Assembly (NCBI GenBank): GCA_946803715.1
Contig: CAMPET010000026.1
Span: 162,841 to 178,799 of the forward strand
Source of the DNA: Beroe ovata
Taxonomy: Eukaryota; Ctenophora; Nuda; Beroida; Beroidae
DNA: 15,959 nt
Direction: 5' to 3'
The notes under the pieces are model-generated. The model did no database searches and was not told the origin of the DNA. It saw only the letters and a list, made by a program, of their open reading frames with translations. The translations under genes and the position numbers were made by a program. Positions 1 to 9,500 of the stretch are shown here, piece after piece (positions within the stretch are counted from its first letter, which is position 1; each line of letters opens with the position of its first letter).

Positions 1-36
<36 letters not shown>

Positions 37-60
37 ACGCAATACACAAACGCACACAAC
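1..60. repeat. (CA)n microsatellite at left edge
   Basis: The first 29 bases are an uninterrupted CA run, followed by degenerate CA-rich sequence to about 66. It continues beyond the left edge of the window. Confidence 0.95.
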
Positions 61-66
61 ACACAC

Positions 67-433
67 TCACGTTGAATCATAACTAGCAACTACCCTCCCT
101 TGCCAGATTCAAATGAACCCTTTTTGAACCATCTGTCGCGGTGTTGTTGTATAGGTATCTGGTATATAGCAGCCTCATTTACACTGTGTAGTGATAAGTT
201 TAGCACCCTGAAACTCGAATTCCGGGGTCACACCACGGCTTGACGCAAATTGAATTTGCCATGGTATCAGAGTAGGGTTGTCACATTTGTCACGAATCTA
301 CATAAAAATGGGGGGACCCGATGAAAATACATCAGAATTACTAGAATCGATCCCCGTCTTAAATAACTTGATTACTGATATTTTTAGTTTTCTTCCCTCA
401 GACTATTCTATCTGATTACCCCCCCACTCCCAG
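67..433. other. Non-coding, probably USP39 intron
   Basis: No exon or conserved product is recognisable here. The 3' end is pyrimidine- and C-rich and finishes in CAG at 431-433, a good splice acceptor for the USP39 exon that starts at 434. The stretch is therefore read as the 3' part of a USP39 intron whose preceding exon lies outside the window. Confidence 0.6.
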
Positions 434-523
434 ATCACATCTCTCCGTAACACACACAAGATATGTCGAGCGCTGGATGGAACCTCGTACTACCAAGGAA
501 TACAGGGACTCAACAATATCAAG
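434..523 (+). CDS. USP39: USP39 exon: start of USP domain up to GLNNIK
   Basis: This exon of 30 codons is in phase 0 at both ends (CAG|ATC ... AAG|GTTTGT). It ends in DGTSYYQGIQGLNNIK, matching the family's DGTTYLPGIVGLNNIK. The exon boundary splits the former catalytic box exactly between GLNNIK and ANDY. Confidence 0.88.
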
Positions 524-3500
524 GTTTGTAAAACTTGAATGGGGGGGAAGGAACAAGTGGTTAACTGTGTGAATAAGATTTTTCCAAATCAAGGACTAAA
601 ACGGTGCCTAAAGCAGATTTTTTGCTCGAAAATATCGGCAACCGCGACGAATTTCCTAATAAAAAGCGCAGAAATTGATCACTGGCCATTGAAGAAAAAA
701 CGTCAGAGAGCTTCCTTAAATCTTTAAATGAAGAGAATGTTAATTGGCGGTCCTTGTTCTCTTCCTCTCCCTCTCTGCAAGTCACACTATTCGCAGAGCG
801 CATTTCGCACTGAACCAAGATCATTGCTTTGGGCAGTTAGCATACAGATCCGAGGAAGGTGATAAGATGACTTGAGGAACACCAATTATCACGAGCAGCT
901 TTTCCAAACATTCTACCCTAAATTATCAGTGAAACAGGTGGCACTAAGGCCGTAAATAGCTTCTACCGGCAGAATCGCTTTGGAGCGTCTATCTCGCGGA
1001 CATATCATGAATGAAGGAATGAAAAATACGCGTTTTTCATGGCGCAAACTGATATGAAGTCGAGCTTACTTTTCAATCCGTCCTATGCAGGGAGCAGTTC
1101 ATTAGCAACTTCAGCCAAGTAATTGATTGCATAAGTAGATTGTTATCGCTTACATTATGAAAATAGGAATTTAATGACCCTAATTTGTCACTGTTAGAGT
1201 CGTTTATTATAGTGACATAACGAAGGCAAAATGTAAGGGCCAAGGATATCGAAATAGATATCAGAACAAATAAATACCACACTTTATAAACAACGTTAAG
1301 CAATGCCATTTTCCTGGAATTGAATAATTCATGAAACAAACCCTAGTTCCCTCCTCTTGAGATATGGACAATTCGCATTGAACCACGACTATGCCTCACA
1401 CAAAACAATGGGAATATTAAATAGATACTACACACTTAAATAGTACACACATAAGCCTACTCACACACACACACACACACNACACACACACACACACACA
1501 TGCACACAAACACACACACACACACACACAGACCACCGGTATCGTGACTAATTCATAAGGTTGTGTATTGATAATCATGCGCATACATGCATGTTTTATG
1601 CTCGAAATAACAATGATCCCACATGACCTGGCAATAACTCTCACGTGAATCTGAATATTTACAATCAAACTCCCCCTCCTTCTTTTACTTCTGTCGAACA
1701 CTACTGTAATCACTGTAATCCCAGTACTATGATCGTCCATTCCTTCCAGTATAATTGACAGATAGTCAAGTTTCTGTGAGATTGATTTCCTTTGTCCGCT
1801 TATTGAATACCAAGGCCCCTATTAGTCCCAGTAGAGACGCACTGAAGAAGAATCCTAGGTTTATATCGGGGTCAATGTAGAAGAAGAGAAACACACTGCC
1901 AGTTCCGACAATCCCGCCCACTTTTGCCAAGCAGTTGATCACACCCACTGCCGTGGATCGGATACTGGTGGGGTACGACTCCGGCATCATCACCCAGATG
2001 AATGTGTTGTTCACCGCTATGAAAAACCTCACCAAGATGGCCTGCCAGATGGTAGCCTGCTTGTTTACGCAGAAGAAGAGGAGGAATTGGAAGAACGCTT
2101 GGAGGAAGGATCCAATTCTGATGGGGTAGAGCCGTCCGACAAAGTGCGCCGTTAGGAGCGCCACAATGGCGCCAACCGTGGTGCTCAGTGCAGCGAGACT
2201 GAGGTCTACTAGGTCCGATTGGGAGAGAGTGGTACACTGGTGCGTGGGCTGGGGGGCTCCCACACCACACACATCAGACGAGAAGTAGAGTGGGAGGAAG
2301 AGGACTATACCGAACTCTGCGAATATGTTCATACTGAACATGATCGCCAGACTGATCGTGCTTCTCCAGTGTTTGGTCGAGATGAGATCCCGATAGGATC
2401 CTGTATCCTGATGCTCGTGGCATATCATCCTCACATCATCAGGGATAGAGGTTTTATTGAGACGTGCCATGAACCTGACCGCCTGCATCGCCTTGTCATG
2501 CTCCCCCTTGACACACAGGTAGCGAGGTGATTCAGGTAGGTAGAGGGCTAGGAATACAGCTGGTACTCCAGGGGCTGTGAGAAGCACAATAAACCATCTC
2601 CATCCCACAGTGGCTAGTAGAGCCCACGCCACCAAATTCACTGCAACCAAGCCACAGTACCCTGCCAGGGAAAACATCGATATCCCCACGATACGGTAAT
2701 TGCTCTCTGCAAACTCGACGGCGTAACATGAAGCCACCACCACGTTCATACCTATGAAGCCGCCTGCCAGTGAACGGAGAACAAGGAACGCCCACATGTT
2801 CGAAACCAGAGCGCTTGCCGTTGCTGCTCCGAGTAAGCCAACAGCGGTGTAAATGAACAATTGCCGTCGTCCAAACTTGTCTGCTAGTTTGCCAGCGATC
2901 AGTGCAAATATGGAGTAAACAATGATAACGGAAACAGTAAGCATCGTTTCAAAATCAGCTGTCAGACCCCACTCGCACCTCAACTCCAGTATAACCAGGG
3001 ATAACATGGTCAATTCCGCATATTCAGTGTAGGAAATAATACCAGTCAGCAGCCAAATCAGTTTCTGTGCGAGACCCGTCCCCATTATCTTGTAAATCTC
3101 ATTAAGCTCTAGCTCGCCAATATCTGATGATGACAGGGGAGATGGTGCCGATGGCGAGGTTAGGAAGGTAGATGTGGCGAAAGCCGAGCTTTTCTGATGT
3201 TCTTCAGCCGTGGACCTGTAAGTCGGCAACTCCTCGCGAGAGACGAGTGCCTCACGAGACATGTGGTACTCTGGGACATGTGGCATTGGTTCAATAATTT
3301 GCAAAATGGAATATTAACTGGAATATTAACTGAAAAATATGGCAATTGCCAACTACTTTTTCACTTACTGCTGAACAACTTACAACTTCTGAACCGAATC
3401 AGACATGTCTATGAAATGACAACAACAGTTCTCTCAAGATTGAAAAGTGAGGCAGGCACATTTTACAACACGCACTAAATCATAAATTTGAAAAGATAAA

Positions 3501-6500
3501 TTTGACAGTGGTACAAGTCATTGTAAAAGTGGCAATTTTGAACGTGGCCGCGGATGACAAATTACATTATAGTGGAACGCAATGCGCTTTCAGAAGAATT
3601 ATTTGAGTTGCGCGCGTGTTTTTCGTAATTTCTTCTCGCGCGTGCGATAGGACGCATCATTGGCTGGGTGAAGCACAGGCCTGGGAGGGCCCTGAAACCG
3701 TACAATCGGACTTGAAACTTCATTATGAGGTTCATATCCAAAATAGAAAGAGAAGGGTTTGATGAAATCACTAACGGAGGAAAAGGAGCAGCTGAATATT
3801 CGGGGATTTCCTAGACAACTTTTTACTTTTCATTGAATGCAGCACTAAATTTCAGGGATTACCCTTTAAATTCCTGCAGGCGAATGACTACATGAACGTC
3901 ATTCTAGTATCACTGTGCCATGTGACCCCCGTGAGAGAATTCTTCTTGGAGGAAAGCAACTATTCCAAGATCAAACTTCCGCCCGGCAGTATCATGTACC
4001 AGCTTGTGCAGGTAATAACAGATCAGCTCCAACAACAAACAGTACTCTAATCATCATTCTCCCCATTTATCAATGTTTTATCGCACATATCTCCCGATTC
4101 GCAGAGATTCGGAGATTTGGTTCGTAAGCTGTGGAACCCCAGGAATTTCCGGTCCCACATTTCTCCCCACGAGATGCTCCAAGCTGTTGTTCTCTGTAGC
4201 AAGAAGAAATTCCAATTTACGAAACAGGTTTACGACTGGAAGTGAAAGGAAAGAATGACGCAGTTTTCCCTTATGAAATAGATCATGAGGCATTGCAGTA
4301 TTGAGTAATGCATCACGTTTCATAATTGCCTAAAACGAAAAGGAAGCGCGCTATTAAAATAATTGCACAGCCGTTGTGAAACATTGAAATGGACCAAGTA
4401 ACGTATAATTAATGTGCTGTATGATATAAGCTTCTACTAGCTCCCTCACGACATATAAAACATCATATCTCATGTACTAATGACGTGAAAACTGGAAATC
4501 CAGGCGTACAAACAATAAACATCTGCCACTCGTGATTCACACTATGTACATTGTACAATTTTCATTGTACATGTGTGTGTGTGTGGGAATTGGTGACACA
4601 TCACAAAATATTGCAGTCGTATGATGAATACTCGCCGACAATTAGAATGAACGCCTAACTCCCTTCCAGGGTGACCCGATTCCCTTCCTTTCATGGCTCC
4701 TCAATTCGCTGCACTACACGCTGACCGGAGCAAAGATAAAACGTAGCAGCGTTATTTTCGATACCTGTCAAGGTTAGTATTTGAGCCGCGCATATCTGTG
4801 TTGCGAATGGCAGCAAACTACCCTTGTAAATCGTGTTTCATTCTTTAAATTTGAGAATAGTTCCGTGTCTTAACGTTAAAGTCCACCCTTTAATCATCCA
4901 TCAGTCTGGGAAATCATGGCGATCGCCAGACATGATAAGTTCCATTCCATCATTAAATTGCCTTCCCTTATTCAACCACCTAAGGTTTTAGCTTCATAAT
5001 GCGGAAACAATTTTCATACTATTTTTCATGATGGTATGCTTTGAAATTCGAACTTCCTGAAGTAAGAGTGCGCTCAACTGCACTCAAATATTTGGGCTTC
5101 ATTTATTTTTGCACATTTATTGTTACACAAAATTCATTTATTAGCACACTGATTCTGCCGCATCCCAGGTCACATGATTGTCCACTCTCGGAAAGTGCCG
5201 CCTGCCGGTGAACAGGCCACAGGCGAGGAGTACAAGACAGTGAGTACTGCCACCCCATTCCTCTACCTGATGCTGGATCTGCCACCTGCGCCACTCTTCA
5301 CTGAGGATGGGGATCATAACATCATCCCACAGGTAGCCATCCCACAGGCAGCCATTTCATAAGCCAGACTAGATTCAGATTTCGGTTGAAAAGACCCCTC
5401 TAAAAATTTCTCACTTGGGGGTCACTATTTTTATCCACCATTTAGTATTTTCCCAAATTTTCTGTGTTAGTTTTGACTCTTACTACAGTAGCCCAGCCAT
5501 AGTCAGTATGCAACATCCGAGTGGACAAAGTTTCTCAACGGTTTTTGGTAGTTCTAAGTGTCCCTAATGAAAGTAGTTAACTGCCGTTTGATGAATCGAC
5601 GTCCTGGGGGGTGCTAGGGCCACGCCCATTTTTAGCACAAAGCGCACAAACGCAAATGTCCATATCTCAGCTTCTGAAGGTCACAGGAAGATANCAAAAA
5701 TACGCGCGCTTCCTAAACCACTTAACATATATCAAAATTCATCCATCTCTCCAATTCACAACGATATACTTCTTGTATTATGCAGTCGCTTTCTAATTGC
5801 TCCATTTAGTTCAAAGAGTATGAATATGATCATATCCTGAATCCCTGATTTAGTGTCTTGGTAAACCCTTGACCGACTAGCCGATGCTCCCTAAGAGGTC
5901 ATTTAATCATGCACCCAATGTAATTAGAAATTCTTTGCACAATCAAGTACTTTGGTTGCTAGTGATGCAGTCCTATCCAATCGGATATCATGGCAGGAAA
6001 TTAAATCGTGTCTGGCCGCGCGCGCATCATGTGATTTATTGTGTCTGTTTTTCAGAAGTTGGTAATTCTCTAGAGGCTCCAGAGCTTTGGGTTAACTAGA
6101 GTTTTTTGTTGGTCATTTGTCAGTTGTAGTTCAATTAGCATATTATAGTTGCAATTGGCACGAAAATTTTTCAGCTGAATTATAGTACTGCGCAGTGCGT
6201 ACTGCAGTTTAGTATTTGGCAACATTGATCAATATTCAATAACTGCACGATCTACCTATATACTGTTCTCGGTCACGATACCTGTTCTCAATCGTTTGAA
6301 TTAAGTACTGGAGTTAGGTCTTGGTCTTCGGATAGTATAAGTACTATTTCCGTTAACCAGACTGGGACCTTATTTGAAACATGAATCATCTGATTGAGAC
6401 GGTACCATCCTAATATCCTTCCCTCAAATGTTACTTTCTATTTTTACAGCTGACAACAGCATCGTTAACTGTCAGCTCGTATTGCAAGTGGAACCCTGAT

Positions 6501-9500
6501 ATTTTGTATTTATCCCAAATTTGTTATCACCGCGGTATTTTTATCGCCGTCACTTTAGGCAGTTGTTCCTGTAACATGTCCCATTCTTGTAATTGAGAAT
6601 AATTGTGCAAAGATGAGGGAACTTCTAGACGCAAGCTATGTTGTATTTTGTCTCAGAGTTTTGAAGATGTTTCTCCTGGAGAAACTATCTAAACTCATCC
6701 AGTGGATCATTGATCGTAGATTTGGTCCATCCAAAGAAGACAAAGACCAAAAAGACTCAATTTTCTGCTACAAAATCCTCTGGAATTGGCGGGAATTGAA
6801 TGTCTGGTGGTGGAAGACTGAGTGGTTTACCCAACGGAACTGCGAGGAAAAGTACACTCTCCTCTTCTCAGGCATGGTGAACATCGATATTCTTGACGAT
6901 AAATCGGTAACTCTCCACTCCATAACTCCGCAAGACTTCATCTTCGTACGTTGCCCCTCACATATAGACCTGACAGACGTAGTGAAATACCCGTTCTCAT
7001 TTGCTACCCACCATGAGACTGCCACTGAGTTATACAGAGTGCCCCACACCACTGCAGCAAGATTCCTGAAGAGGAGGAGGGAACAGAGTCGCACCCTCAA
7101 CAAGAGTCGGACCCTACCCAGTGAGTCGCCACGTGAGGAGGGAGTGGACCATCTGTTTTCCGGGGACGGGGGAAATATCGTCCTCCTCCACTCTGTGGGA
7201 CGATGTGGTGGCACTCTCGTGTCGTCCATTGTGCATGCCACACGGCAGTGTGTTGTCCTGGCACACCCCTGGCCCCTCTACGATCTTGTGTTCATGGCGG
7301 GGTCCATCCCAATTAACAGGTAAACAATACTAAGACTACATTTCTTGACACCCTTGATCCATTTGCTAGGTTGAACAATGAACATCAAGATCTATCGTCT
7401 AGTTTTGAGCGAGTTAGGTGTATCATAGTACCGTGTATCTCAGATTCAAAGACCTGATCAAGACCACTTTTCTCCTCCTGGCTAGAGATCCCTACCAGAG
7501 ATACTTTATCAAAGCTCCTAGTTTCGAGATGAACATATTCCCTCTTGTTCACGCGAGTCTTCCTACTGTCAAGGAAATATTTCTCTATCGAGGTGTTAAA
7601 GCTGCCGTGACTTCCTTCAAGAGAATCATCATCACCAACGTTCCACACATCCCCGTCGACCGACTCTATCCCATACACAGCCCAGTCCTGAGAGCGGCAT
7701 GGGACCCATCCTCTTCGCAAGCGTACGACGAATGTCTCGTTCTCAACTACGTCTCTAACCTCGCATCATTCGTCACTCACGCGTCAGATAGGCGTGACAT
7801 CACGGCATACGACTACGAGTCCCTCACGCGTGACCCAGAGCGGTTTTGCGCGGCGCTATTCCGTGACATTGGCCTGCACGTGGACCTGGTGTGCGAGGGT
7901 CTGGGTGCGCTGAAAAGGGATTCTCAGGCTAACAGTTGTGTGAGTAGGGATCGAGTTTCGCGTGTAGGAAGTGTGATAGGAGAACGAGTGTTGGAGAGAG
8001 CAAGAGTCTTGGCGGGAAAAGTGGGGGTAGAGTTGGTGGGAGTAGATTACAGCGCGGGGAATGTACCCCACAAGTGGACCACTTTGTGAGAACGAACTGT
8101 GTTTGTGCATATTTTAAACGACCCTTCTCTCTCTGGGACTGTGAGACGAGGGCATTCAGGAGGACTATTATAATTGCTGTCCATAACGACATAGTCGCGT
8201 GCTGTACACGTGGTGCACTAGAGGTATTTACCGTTAGTTATAGTCAGTATAACCGTAAGTATGACTGGTCGCTCGCTTTTTTGGTCTCACGAAATCACGG
8301 CCTGCTTTATTCGTTGCCTATAACTCTGACGTTAGAACCGACACAGTAATGGTTCTTCTATTATCATGCGCGTGTGAGTATCAAAGTCATAGCTATGGAC
8401 ATTGGACAATTGATGAATGTCATGATTCATTTCATTTACAATCATTATGTCAAGTCTCGCAATAAATCTTACGAGACTGGATTAAATCCTATTTAAGATT
8501 GATTGATTGAATCACTCCGTGGGGCGTTGCGGCTGAGATTGGAATTGCATAATATATCCACTATCTAAAAAGTATATGTATAAAATCGATCACCCCCGAA
8601 GGGAACACATGTGTTATTAACATTGACGTTATAATGCTATCGTGGGCATACTCATATGCTACATGTCAATCAATGTAAAATAATAGCCCATATATTGCAG
8701 TTAAAAGTTCTTAGAAAATAGAATAGAATATCCATGTTTTACCCCAAATGCGTTCATAATAATTGTGTATTATGTTTGATTTCGCAAGAGGACGGAGCAT
8801 TTCCGTATCCCGTTATAAATTAAAATCATTCTACTTTCCTCTGTCACTTCATATAGCAGAAGAACAATAGTAACTTCAATAGTAACTTCAGGGGGGGGTC
8901 CAAGGGGAATTTTGGAGAATTTTGGGGAATTTTGGGGAATTTTGGGAGAGTCCCCCGGATTTTCTGGAGTTCCCCAAAAAAAAGTTCCCCAAAATTCCCC
9001 AAAATTCCCCTTGGACCCGCCCCTAACTTCAATGTTAATAGTAACTTCAAAGTTATTGATTAGCGAACCGAGGCAATCTGTGTTATTTTTCCTGTTAAAC
9101 TGGGTTAACTGGTTTCCTCTTAGATATGGGCACGCTCTAAACAAGTTATATTCGTGCAATTTCATATCATAAACCTTTATCACGTATCTTGGATCTTAAA
9201 TCGAGTTTAACGTACATGTGCTGTTATTTTCGTGCTTTCTTCCCGGTCGCAAATATGATCAGACGCCCCCAATTTGGAGTTTCAAAGTTGAAAATATACA
9301 AAATATACAAATATTATACAAATATCATACGAAAAACAATTGTAGATAGTAGATTCATTTCACACCGTCATCTACAATCCATCAGTAGTGTCAATATTGA
9401 GTCTATTAACGACATCTGCTCAGCAATGCATAGCATTGAAGATGGTTTTGTGTCCAGTCAGATAGCCAACTACACGGCCTTGTTCAGCAACCCTGCAATT

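Larger units (their letters stand above)
8090..9215. other. Intergenic (within USP39 intron), with foldback repeat
   Basis: No coding sequence is recognised. It contains the candidate 3' end of the P-loop gene, a long inverted repeat at 8891-9023, and the 5' flank of the RING-CH gene. Short open frames across the inverted repeat arise from the G/C-rich repeat units. Confidence 0.55.

Noticed and set aside
539-824. Small open frames on both strands after the first USP39 exon
   Set aside because: They overlap one another and show no conserved features. This is intronic sequence.
1417-1740. Minus-strand 107-codon open frame
   Set aside because: It is mostly the translation of the CA microsatellite (Val-Cys runs) and has no domain.
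4540-4560. CACTATG heptamer in a USP39 intron, possible Transib-type end
   Set aside because: It is isolated, has no paired inverted copy or target duplication, and is 8 kb from the transposase-like gene.
8770-9183. Minus-strand open frame with FGEFWGTFFWGTPENPG-like repeats
   Set aside because: It is the translation of the foldback inverted repeat, and similar frames appear on both strands.
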